Source of the DNA: CAVQJU01 sp963754955
GTDB taxonomy: Bacteria > Acidobacteriota > Vicinamibacteria > Vicinamibacterales > CAVVIG01
Assembly: GCA_963754955.1 (NCBI GenBank)
Contig: CAVWHY010000004.1
Location: 62,001 to 126,000 of the forward strand
Length of the DNA stretch: 64,000 bases
Direction of reading: 5' to 3'
Both the position numbers and the translations under genes were made by a program. Shown here in pieces: positions 1 through 8,610 of the stretch; positions within the stretch are counted from its first letter, which is position 1; each line of letters opens with the position of its first letter. Under the pieces are notes generated by a model that worked only from the letters and a program-made list of their open reading frames with translations, was not told where the DNA came from and did not search any database.

Positions 1-373
1 GGCCCTGCCGGTTCTATCGCGGGGCTGATTTTGAACAGCCGCGCGCACAGGACGCGCACCAGCGCGACCGACGTGCGCGAGCTGACGTCCATCGCGATCG
101 ACCGGACGTCGGCCATCGGTTTCGACGTAAACAGCAGCGACCGACGCCACCGGTCCGCGCGAGGCGATGGCGAGGTCGGGCACGATGGCATACGGGCCGT
201 CCCCGCAGGTACTCGATGGAGGGAATCAGTCCGAGGTCGATCGCACCGTCGTGAAGGAGCGACGCGCAGGTGGACGGCACGTCGAAGCGCAGCAGGAATC
301 GCAGCGAGCGGTCGAGACCGTACACGAGCGGACGCGCGTTGAGGTACCCCACCGCGCCGAGACGGACCATCAT
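1..373 (-). CDS. mqnA: Chorismate dehydratase MqnA, N-terminal part, cut by window edge, one frameshift
   Basis: MqnA converts chorismate to 3-enolpyruvylbenzoate, the first step of the futalosine route to menaquinone. The N-terminus reads MVRLGAVGYLNARPLVYGL, the typical opening of this periplasmic-binding-protein-like fold, followed by a conserved SIEYLRG stretch near residue 55. Just after that (about 205-212) one extra base shifts the frame; the next frame continues with PYAIVPDLAIAS and is open to the window edge, so the C-terminal half is missing. The start ATG overlaps the stop of the MqnE-like gene (ATGATG over TGA), which indicates translational coupling. I am confident of the family; the frameshift looks like a sequence error. 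Confidence 0.85.
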
Positions 374-1222
374 CGATCCAGCGTCTCGAAGCGCCCGTTC
401 CGTTCGACCGGTTGCTGGCTGGCCGCCTGGATATTGCGGCGGATTTCCTCGAGCGGCGAACGGCGGCGGCCCTGTCCGGTATCTTCATCCGCCGATACGG
501 CATCCACGTCGTCGGCGCCGACGGTCAGCGCCACCTGCGCAAGCTTGGGCCCGTAGAGCGCCCAGTCCACCTGGATTGACGGGATGTTCTGGACCGTCAG
601 ACGCGCGAGCGCCACGCGCTTCACGTCGTCGTACCCGGTTGTCGGGCACAGCCGGATTGACGCGGCGCGGCAGGGGCGCAAATGCCCGTATGACAGCGAC
701 GATCCGCTGCAGCTCGGCCACCTGCCTGAACAGCGTCAGGGAATCGGCCGTGGAGAGTTGGTGGATGGTCAGGCGGCCCAGCGCGAGCCCACCGATGTTG
801 ACCTCCTCGATCGATCGCCGGGGATCCTGAAGGCGGTCGAACGGGGCCTCGGCCACGAGATCGAGGCCGGCGGCGTGGAGGTCTTCCAGCAGGAGGCGCA
901 GCGTAATCTGTTCACGCGACGCGAGCTGTTCGAGATCGTCGAGGGAAAACGCGGACACCGGCACGCCCTTCGCTGCCGCGACGACCTCGCGGACGCGGGC
1001 GAGCGCCGCGGCGCGCGACTCGGGCACGCCGACGATCCGGACCTCGCCGGCGACCGCCGGCCACGACAGCGGCGCACCGACCTCGGCGGACACCTCGGCG
1101 ACCCGCACGAAGGTCGTCCGGACGCCGTGGCGCTCGCGGCGCACGGCATCGGCCGCCATGCCGAGGGTGATGATGTCGTGCGAGGCGGCGAGGGTCGACA
1201 GATCGGTGTCGGAAACGGGCAT
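370..1222 (-). CDS. MqnE/MqnC-like protein without radical-SAM cysteines, one frameshift
   Basis: The C-terminal third, from about residue 192, closely resembles aminofutalosine synthase MqnE: TTGYDD, then ALYGPKLAQVALTVGADDVD and a final PVERN segment. The N-terminus (about residues 5-40) also resembles the MqnE lead-in helices. The stretch that should hold the CxxxCxxC iron-sulfur loop is absent, and after correcting one inserted base near 645 the 284-residue protein contains no cysteine at all; known MqnE proteins are about 370 residues. It overlaps mqnA by four bases and sits in the same transcript. It could be a non-catalytic partner or scaffold in menaquinone synthesis, or a diverged enzyme with another chemistry; this is inference. 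The start ATG at 1222 is preferred over an in-frame codon eight residues upstream because similarity begins there. Confidence 0.7.
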
Positions 1223-1307
1223 GTGTGGGTGGACGCGGCGCTTCACCGCGAACCACGATTTTATGGCACCGCCTGCCCCGGCAACAACCCCGGGAGCGAA
1301 GCGCGCG

Positions 1308-1895
1308 CTACTCGAGCGTGACCGGCAGCCTGGCGTGCGCGAGCGGGTGGTTGAGCACGAGCGCGTACGTGCCGGTCTCCCACTCTCCGGAAGGCATCTC
1401 GAAGAACACCTCGCCGATCGTCACGCGATCGTTGTCCAGCAGCGCCGTATCGACGGCCAGGCCTTCTCCCGGCAGGGCGAGAAACTGCAGGCGCTCGAGC
1501 CGCGCGGAGGGACTGAGATACGTGTTGAGCTGGCGTCTCCAGATCGCGGCGTTCTGCCTCACGTAGGCGACCTGGGAACTGTCTTCGAGAAATCGGCGTT
1601 GAGCCGCGAGCATCATCCGGCTTCCCGAGGGCGTCTGGAGCGTCAGATTGTCCCGCTCGAGGATCATGCGCCGGCTGGTCGTCCAGAGGGCGAGGTCGAT
1701 TAACACCCAGCGCAGGGCATGATTCCGCTGGGAGTAGTCGTAGGAGGCGACAACCTGAATGACATCGTCCCGGTACTCGATCGTCGCCCGGCCTCTCGGC
1801 TTCGTGTGCGGGAAGGATCGCGGTTCCTGCGCGACCGCGCGAATCCCGACCCAGAGAACCACGACGGCCAGCACCAGAAACATGACCCGGCGCAT
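1308..1895 (-). CDS. Secreted protein of unknown function
   Basis: This encodes 195 residues with an N-terminal signal peptide (MRRVMFLVLAVVVLWVGIRA, cleavage likely after AVAQ near residue 23). The ATG at 1895 is chosen because AGGAG lies seven bases upstream; a longer GTG reading adds seven residues. The mature part is rich in beta-type sequence with many arginines, such as the stretch RATIEYRDDVIQVVASYDYS, and ends with PLAHARLPVTLE. I do not recognise a domain. It lies between the SPFH gene and the MqnE-like gene on the same strand and is probably co-transcribed; a periplasmic or outer-membrane location is likely from the signal peptide. The reading frame is intact. Confidence 0.75.
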   Translation of the reverse strand: MRRVMFLVLAVVVLWVGIRAVAQEPRSFPHTKPRGRATIEYRDDVIQVVASYDYSQRNHALRWVLIDLALWTTSRRMILERDNLTLQTPSGSRMMLAAQRRFLEDSSQVAYVRQNAAIWRRQLNTYLSPSARLERLQFLALPGEGLAVDTALLDNDRVTIGEVFFEMPSGEWETGTYALVLNHPLAHARLPVTLE

Positions 1896-1923
1896 AGCGC
1901 ACTCCTGTTCGAGCACTCCGGCC

Positions 1924-2766
1924 TTACTTGTCGGCCCCCAGAATCAGGGGCAGCCCGTTCTTCGAGTTGCCGATGACCACCACTTTCGCATTGCTGCTGG
2001 TGGCCAGCTTCTCGGTCGCCTCGATGCCCTTCCACTCGAGCAGCTGGGGGCTGATGCCCTGCGCGACAATACGCTGGAAATCGGCGACGCCCTGGGCTTC
2101 TATGCGCTTGCGCTCGGCTTCCTGCTGCTCCTTCTGCAGCACGAACTTCATCTGCTCGGCTTCCTGCTCGCGCCGCAGCTTTTCCTGAATCGCATTGGCG
2201 ACGACCGGCGGCAGGCCAATCTTCCGAAGCAGCACCTGCTGGACGATGATGCCGCGCTCGCCTGCGATGCGTTTGAAGAGGCCGAAGATTTCGCCGGCGA
2301 TCTTCTCGCGCTCGGCCGAGTAGAGCGCTTTCGCTTCGTACGACGCGGTGATTTCGCGAATGGCGGACCGGAACTGCGGCTCGACGATCGTCCCGATGTA
2401 GTCCGCGCCGACCGTCCGGTAGATCTCCACGGCCTTGGCGGGATCCAGCTGGAACAGCAGCGACGTCTCGAGCGAGAGAATCAGGCCCTCCTGCGATGGG
2501 ACCTCCGCGACTTCCTTGATTTCCTGCGTCTGGATTGACATCCGCACGACACTGGTCATCGGCAGCACGATACCGATGCCCGGCGAAAGCGTGGACGACG
2601 ACACGCTGCCGAAGAAATCCTTCACGCCGACGTTGCCGGCCGGCACGGTTCGAAACGGCCCGGCGATCAGGAACACGACGATCAGGATCGCGACTCCCAC
2701 GACGAGCCCGACGCGCGACGGACGAGGCAACTGCACCGTCGGCATCCTGGAGAAGTCAGAGTCCAC
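1924..2766 (-). CDS. SPFH/Band 7 (prohibitin-family) membrane protein
   Basis: This is a 280-residue protein with one transmembrane segment at about residues 18-40 (VGLVVGVAILIVVFLIAGPF) followed by an SPFH domain (about 45-215) containing TVPAGNVGV and FQLDPAKAVEIYRTVG, then a charged coiled-coil region with EQEAEQMKFVLQKEQQEAER. The C-terminus is short and hydrophobic. Prohibitin-like proteins form membrane-bound oligomeric rings that modulate proteases or membrane microdomains. A GTG start at 2766 is chosen because GGAAGG sits five bases upstream and the ubiD stop is only two bases away; the first ATG is at 2745. It follows ubiD in the same transcript. Family assignment is firm; the specific role is not visible. 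Confidence 0.9.
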   Translation of the reverse strand: MDSDFSRMPTVQLPRPSRVGLVVGVAILIVVFLIAGPFRTVPAGNVGVKDFFGSVSSSTLSPGIGIVLPMTSVVRMSIQTQEIKEVAEVPSQEGLILSLETSLLFQLDPAKAVEIYRTVGADYIGTIVEPQFRSAIREITASYEAKALYSAEREKIAGEIFGLFKRIAGERGIIVQQVLLRKIGLPPVVANAIQEKLRREQEAEQMKFVLQKEQQEAERKRIEAQGVADFQRIVAQGISPQLLEWKGIEATEKLATSSNAKVVVIGNSKNGLPLILGADK

Positions 2767-2768
2767 AC

Positions 2769-4217
2769 TCACCTTCCTTTCACCCGCGACCAGATTTCGG
2801 CGGCCTTCCGCCCCGCCGCCTCGGACGTCGCGATGCGCGCCGGCCAGGTCCGCGTGTAGCCCTCCGACGCCCACTTCCGCGTCGCATCGATGCCCATCTT
2901 GCCGCCATACGCCGGCAGCTCGGCGGCATCGTCCAGATCGTCCACGGGGCCCTTCGTCATCTGCACGTCGCGCAGCGGATCGACGTGCGTGCCGACGATC
3001 CAGGCGACTTCGCTGACGTCGTGAACGTTGACGTCCTTGTCCACGATCGACGATCGCCTTCGAGAACATCAGCTGGCCGAGGCCCCAGCACGCGTGCATG
3101 ATCTTGCGGGCGTGCCCCGGGTAGCGCTTGTCGATCGAGATGATGACGAGGTTGTGGAAGATGCCCTCGGCCGGGAAGTGCATGTCCACGATCTCCGGCA
3201 CGGTCTTGCGAATCAGCGGGAGGAAGATGCGCTCGCTCGCGAGCCCGAGATAGTAGTCCTCCATCGGGGGAATGCCGACGATCGTCGTCAGGTAGGTCGG
3301 CTTCTTTCGCTGCGTCACGCAGGTCAGGTGGAACACCGGGTAGTCGTCGGGCTGCGAATAGAAGCCCGTGTGGTCGCCGAACGGGCCCTCGCGGCGGCGC
3401 TCGCCGGGCTCGACGTACCCCTCGAGCACGATGTGCGCGCTCGCGGGCACCTCGAGATCGACGGTCACGCACTTGACCATCTCGATGCGCCGCCGGGCGA
3501 GGAATCCGCCGAGCAGCAGCTCGTCGAGGCCTTCGGGCATCGGAGCCGTCGCGCAATACGTGAGCACGGGTTCCGGGCTGAGCGCGACGGCCACCTCGAG
3601 CCGCCGGCCCAGGCGCTCCGCGATCCGGTGATGCTGCGCGCCGCCTTTGTGGCGCTGCCAGTGCATGCCGGTGGTGCGCCCGTCGAACACCTGCATCCGG
3701 TACGTGCCGATGTTGCGCATCCCGGTTTCGGGATCCTTCGTGAAGACGAGCGGCAGCGTGATGAACCGTCCGCCGTCCTGCGGCCAGCACGTGAGGATCG
3801 GCAGGTCGTCGAGGGTGCCGTCCTTGCGGACGATTTCCTGGCACGGCGCGTCCGATACGGTCTTCGGCATCAGATCGCTCAGCCGGTTGACGAGCGGCAT
3901 GAGCTTCAGCGCGTCCATGATGCCCTTCGGGCATCGGCGGCGTCATGAGCTGCGTCGATCTCGCGGCCGAGATCGTCGAGCGTCTCGACGCCGAGCGCCA
4001 GGCACATGCGCTCGAGGGAGCCGAACACATTCGACGCCACCGGCATGCTGAAGCCCGCGGGCTTCTCGAACAGCAGCGCCGGCCCGCCGCCGCCGGACTT
4101 GCACGCGCGATCGGTGACCGCCGCGATCTCGAGATCGGGGCTCACCGGCTCGGCGATGCGCGCCAGCAGCTTCCGGCGATCGAGGTCAGTGATGAAGTCG
4201 TTGAGATCTGAGTACAT
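2769..4217 (-). CDS. ubiD: UbiD-family decarboxylase, three frameshifts
   Basis: UbiD enzymes use prenylated FMN to remove aromatic or alpha,beta-unsaturated carboxylates. The N-terminal part reads DLNDFITDLDRRKLLARI, the middle has EGPFGDHTGFYS and a VVGIPP-type region, and the 3' part has DVSEVAWIVGTHVDPLRDV, all typical of UbiD. Extra bases near 3921, 3940 and 3040 break the frame; with these removed the protein is about 482 residues, the usual family length. Position near mqnA and the MqnE-like gene suggests the menaquinone decarboxylase of the futalosine route (MqnL), but a ubiquinone-type or unrelated decarboxylase is possible. The ATG at 4217 is chosen; a GTG at 4229 lies inside the upstream repeat. 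Confidence 0.85.
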
Positions 4218-4225
4218 TCGAGTCG

Positions 4226-4284
4226 CCACGAGTCCGAAACCACGAAGACATCGAATCTCGGACTTCGTGTCTTCGTGCTCGTGG
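4226..4284. repeat. Inverted repeat built from CACGAAG-type units
   Basis: CCACGAG and CCACGAAGACA on the left are mirrored by TTCGTGTCTTCGTG and CTCGTGG on the right, so the gap between ubiD and the Gfo/Idh gene can fold into a long hairpin. Both arms are made of short units based on CACGAAG. The two flanking genes read in the same direction, so it could act as a terminator or attenuator within the run. Confidence 0.6.
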
Positions 4285-4299
4285 TTGCACTGCGCTATC

Positions 4300-5212
4300 T
4301 TATCGGTGATCTGCCTGCGCCACGGCGAGCGCGCGGCGGCCCTGCTCGCCCGTGACGAGCGGCGCGCGCCCCGACACGACGGCGTCGACGAAGTCGGACA
4401 GCTCGCGGACGAGCGGCTCTTCGTTCGTGACCGGCACGTCGCCGCCTTGAATCGACGGGAACCCGCCGCCGGTCACCAGCTTGTACATCTCCACCTTCTG
4501 CGCGGCGTAATCGATCGACAGATACGCGGACGGCTGGAAGAACCGGATCTTCCGCACCCGGTCGCGGCTGATGCGGCTGGCCGTCAGGTTCGCGAGGCAG
4601 CCGTTCTTGAACCGGACGCGCACGTTGGCGATGTCCACGCGGCCCGTCAGGACGGGCACGCCGACGGCGTCAATCGACTCGACGTCCGAATCGACCAGCG
4701 ACAGCACGACGTCGAGATCGTGAATCATCAGGTCGAACACGACGTCGATGTCCAGGCTCCGCTCGGGGAACACGCCCAGCCGGTGCACTTCGATGAACCG
4801 CGGGTTGGCCACCAGCGGGCGCGCCACGGCGACCGCGGGATTGAACCGCTCGGTGTGGCCGACCGCGAGGCGCGGCGCCGGTCTTCGCCGCCGCCGCGAT
4901 CATGTCGTCGGCTTCGGCGAGGCTCCTCGCCATCGGCTTCTCGACCAGCACCGACACGCCCGCGGACAGAAACGGCAGCGCGATGTCGCGGTGAATCTCC
5001 GTGGGCACGGCGATCGTGACGGCGTCCACCTTCCCCGCCAGCTCGCGCGCGTCGGTCAGCGGCGCGGTGTGGTTCGCCGACGCAATTTCCCCGGCGCGCG
5101 CCTTGTTCGTGTCCACGACGGCGACGAGCTCCACGCCGGGCATGGACGAGAGAATGCGGGCGTGATGCTTGCCCAGGTGCCCGACACCGACGACGGCAAT
5201 TCGAAGCGACAT
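4300..5212 (-). CDS. Gfo/Idh/MocA oxidoreductase of the lipid A cluster, one frameshift
   Basis: The N-terminal Rossmann domain opens with IAVVGVGHLGKHHARIL and contains the family hallmark VLVEKPMARS near residue 95. After one inserted base at about 4875 the protein continues with GHTERFNPAV and a C-terminal domain including DIDVVFDLMIHDLDVVLSLV; the total is about 303 residues, normal for the family. In other Gram-negative lpx clusters a homologue next to lpxA/lpxI is the UDP-GlcNAc 3-dehydrogenase GnnA, which prepares 3-amino sugars for lipid A. That role is inferred from position only, because the partner aminotransferase GnnB is not in the window. The gene starts six bases after lpxI. 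Confidence 0.8.
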
Positions 5213-5218
5213 TGTTGA

Positions 5219-6080
5219 TTAGAAGCGACGACTCATCACGAAGCCACGATGATCACGCAAGCAGAGGGGCCGTCCCACGATCGCGATCTTCGCTTCGTTG
5301 GCCGACGCCAGCACGGCCTCGCGGTCGAGGACGAGGGTCTTCCCGGCGTCGATCGAGAGCACGGCGGCCCCGGCCACGCGCATGGCCTGCATCGTCGCGA
5401 AGCCGATGACCGGCACGTCGAACCGCATGTCCTGCTTCGGCTTCGCGACCTTGATGATGGCAGACGCCCGGTCCGGCAAGATGCCCCGCGCGGGCAATCA
5501 CTTCGTCGGTGCCCTCCATCGCCTCGACGGCCACGACGGCCTGGTGCTTCACCGCGACGGTCTGGCCGACGTCGAGCCCTGCAATCTGGTCCGCGATCCG
5601 GTAGCCGAACGCCAGGTCCTTCTGCTCTTCCTCGGTCGGCGCCCGGGTCGTCAGCACGCCGGGAGCCGCGAGCAGCGGCGTGAGGAGCGCGGTGGAGTCC
5701 ATCAGCTCGATGCCGTTTTCGCGCAGGACGCCCGCGACGGCGCCGATGACGCCGTCCGTGTTCCGCGACATCAGCTTGCCAAGCACCTTCGCCATCGTCC
5801 AGTCCGGCGTGATGCCCATGGAAAAGATCTTCGTGTGCTTGACCTGGCCGGCCATGACCGCGTGCGAGACGCCCGCATTCTTCAGCAGGCTGATGCAGGT
5901 GCCGAGCTGGCCCAGCGAGACCCAGTGAATCTCGCTGCCGGTCCGCTTCGCCGCGTCGGTCAGTTCGGGGAACGTCTCTTCCTTCGCCGCGACGACGGTC
6001 ACGTCGTGGCCGGCCGCGCGCGCGGCCTCGAGGACGAGGAACGGGAACCGCCCGTTACCGGCGATGAGTCCGAGGCGCAT
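5219..6080 (-). CDS. lpxI: UDP-2,3-diacylglucosamine pyrophosphatase LpxI, one frameshift
   Basis: LpxI cleaves UDP-2,3-diacylglucosamine to lipid X in lipid A synthesis, replacing LpxH in many non-enterobacteria. The protein begins MRLGLIAGNGRFPFLVLEAA and contains FSMGITPDWTMAKVLGKL and LLREN/ELMDST-like segments typical of LpxI. One extra base near 5490 splits it; the continuing frame gives KVAKPKQDMRFDVPVIG and a C-terminal VLDREAVLASANE. The corrected length is about 286 residues. The ATG directly follows the TAG of fabZ-lpxA, so the genes are coupled. Confidence 0.9.
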
Positions 6081-7334
6081 CTATTCATCGGCCAGCACTT
6101 CTTCCGCGCGCCGCGATGCACGGCGCAGCACGACGCCGCGCTGCGACGTGCGGATGAAGTCGACCAGGTATTCGACTTCGTCGCACGACAGCGATCGGTC
6201 CCGCTTGATCTGCTGCAGCGCCTTCGTCGTGTTCAGCTTGGACTGGAGCAGGTACCGGAACGATCGCTTCAGCTTCTCGATGACGTCGGGCTTCAGCCCC
6301 CGCCGCTCGAGGCCGATCGTGTTCACGCCGAAGATGCGCGCGGGACGGCTGCCGACCGTCCGGGCAAACGGCAGCGCGTCCTTGGTGACGACCGAGTAGC
6401 CGCCGATGAACCCGTGGCGGCCGACGCGGCAGAACTGGTGCACGGCCGAGCCGGCGCTGATGTTGGCGAAATCCTCGACGGTCACGTGGCCGCCGAGCGT
6501 CGCGTGCGGTCCGAAAATGGTGTCGTGTCCGACGTGGCAGTCGTGCGCGACGTGCACGTACGCCATGAAGACGTTGCGGTCGCCGATTTCGGTGACGCCG
6601 CCGCCGCCGCGCGTGCCGCGGTTGATCGTCACGAACTCGCGGAAGATGTTGCGCCGGCCGATCGAGAGCCGCGTCGGCTCGCCCTTGAACTTCAGGTCCT
6701 GCGGAATGAGCCCGATCGAGGCGAACGGGAAGATCTCGGTTTCGTCGCCGATGTCGGTCCACCCGTCCACGACCGCCGACGCGCCAATCGCGCAGTTGGC
6801 GCCGATGCGCACGTGAGCGCCGATCACGGCGTGCGGCCCGATCGTCGTGCCCTGCCCGACGTGGGCGTCGGGATGCACGATCGCCGTCGCGTCGATTTGC
6901 GTGCGGTCTGGCACGAGCCCCAGCAGCAGCTCGGCCTCCGCCACCACCTGATCGCCCACGTACGCGGCCGCCTGCGCGCGGGCGAGCGGCGCGCGGCGCC
7001 GGCCGAGCGAAATCTCCAGCCTGAGCCGATCGCCCGGCACGATCGGGCGCCGGAACTTGGCGTCGTTGAAGCCGCGGACGTACACGCGGGCGTTCGGCGC
7101 GCCGTCTTCGCGGTGCAGCAGCAGGACGGCGGCCACCTGCGACCACGACTCGAGCATCAGCACCGCCGGCATCAGCGGCGTGCCCGGAAAGTGGCCCTGG
7201 AAGAACTCTTCGTTGACGGTGACGTTCTTGACGGCGACGAGCCGGCGGCCGGCGTCGTGCTCGACGATCGCGTCAACCAGCGTGGACGGGTACCGGTAGC
7301 AGAGGCGGTCGACGAGGGCGTTGATGTTGATCAA
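6081..7334 (-). CDS. lpxA: FabZ-LpxA fusion protein
   Basis: This intact 417-residue protein joins a hotdog-fold FabZ-like domain (about residues 8-140) to a left-handed beta-helix UDP-N-acetylglucosamine acyltransferase LpxA (about 147-417). The FabZ part keeps the catalytic histidine and glutamate in GHFPGTPLMPAVLMLESWSQ. The LpxA part has hexapeptide repeats, the catalytic histidine in VHVAHDCHVGH and a C-terminal helical domain. FabZ dehydrates 3-hydroxyacyl-ACP, the same class of substrate LpxA uses, so the fusion links competing reactions on one acyl-ACP pool. The start appears to be TTG at 7334 without a clear Shine-Dalgarno sequence. It precedes lpxI with no gap. Confidence 0.9.
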   Translation of the reverse strand: MININALVDRLCYRYPSTLVDAIVEHDAGRRLVAVKNVTVNEEFFQGHFPGTPLMPAVLMLESWSQVAAVLLLHREDGAPNARVYVRGFNDAKFRRPIVPGDRLRLEISLGRRRAPLARAQAAAYVGDQVVAEAELLLGLVPDRTQIDATAIVHPDAHVGQGTTIGPHAVIGAHVRIGANCAIGASAVVDGWTDIGDETEIFPFASIGLIPQDLKFKGEPTRLSIGRRNIFREFVTINRGTRGGGGVTEIGDRNVFMAYVHVAHDCHVGHDTIFGPHATLGGHVTVEDFANISAGSAVHQFCRVGRHGFIGGYSVVTKDALPFARTVGSRPARIFGVNTIGLERRGLKPDVIEKLKRSFRYLLQSKLNTTKALQQIKRDRSLSCDEVEYLVDFIRTSQRGVVLRRASRRAEEVLADE

Positions 7335-7344
7335 GGCGCTGATA

Positions 7345-7407
7345 ACGTAGAACGCAAAACGTCAGACGTCAAACTGACGTTTCCGTCCGAGGTTCCGCGT
7401 TCTACGT
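7345..7407. repeat. Nested hairpin in the gap upstream of fabZ-lpxA
   Basis: ACGTAGAACGC (7345-7355) is perfectly mirrored by GCGTTCTACGT (7397-7407), and inside this AAACGTCAG (7357-7365) is mirrored by CTGACGTTT (7374-7382). The element lies between skp and fabZ-lpxA, exactly where lpxD is usually found in such clusters. Confidence 0.65.
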
Positions 7408-7424
7408 CCGAGCGTCCGCCCACC

Positions 7425-8118
7425 CTACGGCTTGGGGGTGGCGGGCGCGGGAGCCGGCGCGGCGGGCCGCGGGGCAGCCGCCGCAGGCGCGGCGGATTTG
7501 GACGCCTGGGCGATCGCGTCGAGCTTCTTGACGGCCTCGAGCGTGAGATCGACGCCCGGGTTCGCGGCGACCACGCCCGCATCGGTGGCGCTCAGGAGCA
7601 CATGCAGGTCGTGCTCCTTGATCAGCTGGTCGAGCACCGGGAACAGCTTCTGCTGGAACTCGCCCTGCAGCTGCTGCGACAGCTCGTTGATTTCGGCCTG
7701 CGCGTCCTGCTGGAAGCGCTGCCCCTCGACGTTCATGCGCTCGATGTCTTTTTCGAGCTGGGCACGCGCCGCGTCGCTCAGGATGGCGCCGCTCGTCTGC
7801 AGCTTCGCCTGTGCGTCGGCCAGCGCCTTGCTCTTGGCCTGCGCCTCGGCCTGCTTCTTCTGCATCAGCGCCTGGACCTTGGCGGTCGAGATCTTGCCCT
7901 CGCCCGACAGGTTGGCAATCTGCTGGAGGTTGACGACAGCGAGCTTGGCGCCGGCCGGGAACGGGGCCGACGGCGGCGGGGGCGGCGCCGGCTGTGCCGC
8001 CGCGGGCGGGCGCCGGGGCCGGAGCGGCCGGCCTGGCCTGGCCGGCGGGGGCCTGGGCGAATACAGGAGCGGCGCTCAGCACCACGGCGAGCGACGCGGC
8101 TATGGCAGAACCTTTCAT
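7425..8118 (-). CDS. skp: OmpH/Skp-family periplasmic chaperone, one frameshift
   Basis: Skp holds unfolded outer-membrane proteins in the periplasm before BamA inserts them. A signal peptide (MKGSAIAASLAVVLSAAPVF, cut after AQ) is followed by an alanine/proline-rich linker; one inserted base in that linker, near 7990, shifts the frame. The mature domain opens with KLAVVNLQQIANLSGEGK, the usual OmpH start, then a long coiled coil rich in Q, A and K, then a beta-strand region with HVLLSATDAGVV. The tail is again Ala/Pro-rich. It follows bamA and the small lipoprotein on the same strand, the usual order in this cluster. Confidence 0.85.
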
Positions 8119-8164
8119 TGCGTTTCAGTCCTTTCGTGAACGGAAGCTGCGATTTTACCCCAGA

Positions 8165-8598
8165 TCACGGGTGTACGACCTGAAGCTGATAGAGAACCGG
8201 ATCGTCGATGAAACCGACGTCGTAAAGCCGCACGCACACGACTGCCGGCCGACGACGCCGTCAGCGTGATGCTGCTGCCCGTCGTGGCCACGTCGGTCGA
8301 GGACGACGCCGTGCAGGAGGTGCCGTTCCACACGCCCAGCTGCAGGCCGACGATCTGGGACGGTGTTCGGCGCCAGCCCGATGATCGCGGCCGTAATCGA
8401 CCCCAGGCTGGCGATCGAGAACGCGTGCGTGAAGGCCCCGTTCTTCGACAGCGTGCCCGAGAAGCTGTCCGTGACCGGCACGCCCGTGATCGGGTTCGTC
8501 GGGAGGACCGGGTTGTTGCTGCAGGCGCCCGTCGCGAGGGCGACGACAGACAGGAGAGCGACGCCGGACGCAGGGACACGGGCGGAGAATCGATGCAT
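8165..8598 (-). CDS. Small secreted lipoprotein between bamA and skp, two frameshifts
   Basis: This encodes about 143 residues after removing extra bases near 8355 and 8250. A signal peptide ends in a lipobox (VVALATGACSNN), so the protein is probably a lipoprotein. The mature part starts with PVLPTNPITGVPVTDSFSGT and contains GLQLGVWNGTSCTASSS and the end VCVRLYDVGFIDDPVLYQLQ, a beta-sandwich-like composition. I do not recognise the family, but segments of this kind (a 'SFSGTL...NG' opening and a closing 'D.G.....Y.L.V.HP') resemble small pre-peptidase C-terminal-type domains. Its position directly behind bamA suggests an envelope function. Confidence 0.6.
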
Positions 8599-8610
8599 GC
8601 AGTTCCTCGG

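Noticed and set aside
1924..3918. A long open frame that joins UbiD to the SPFH protein
   Set aside because: The join is made only because an inserted base near 3040 puts the UbiD fragment in frame with the downstream gene; true UbiD and SPFH domains have their own stop and start at 2769/2766.
5298..8183. Very long plus-strand frame of 961 codons opposite the lpx genes
   Set aside because: It is antisense to lpxI, fabZ-lpxA and skp, has the skewed Arg/Asp/Ala/Gly composition of a GC-rich shadow, and shows no domain.
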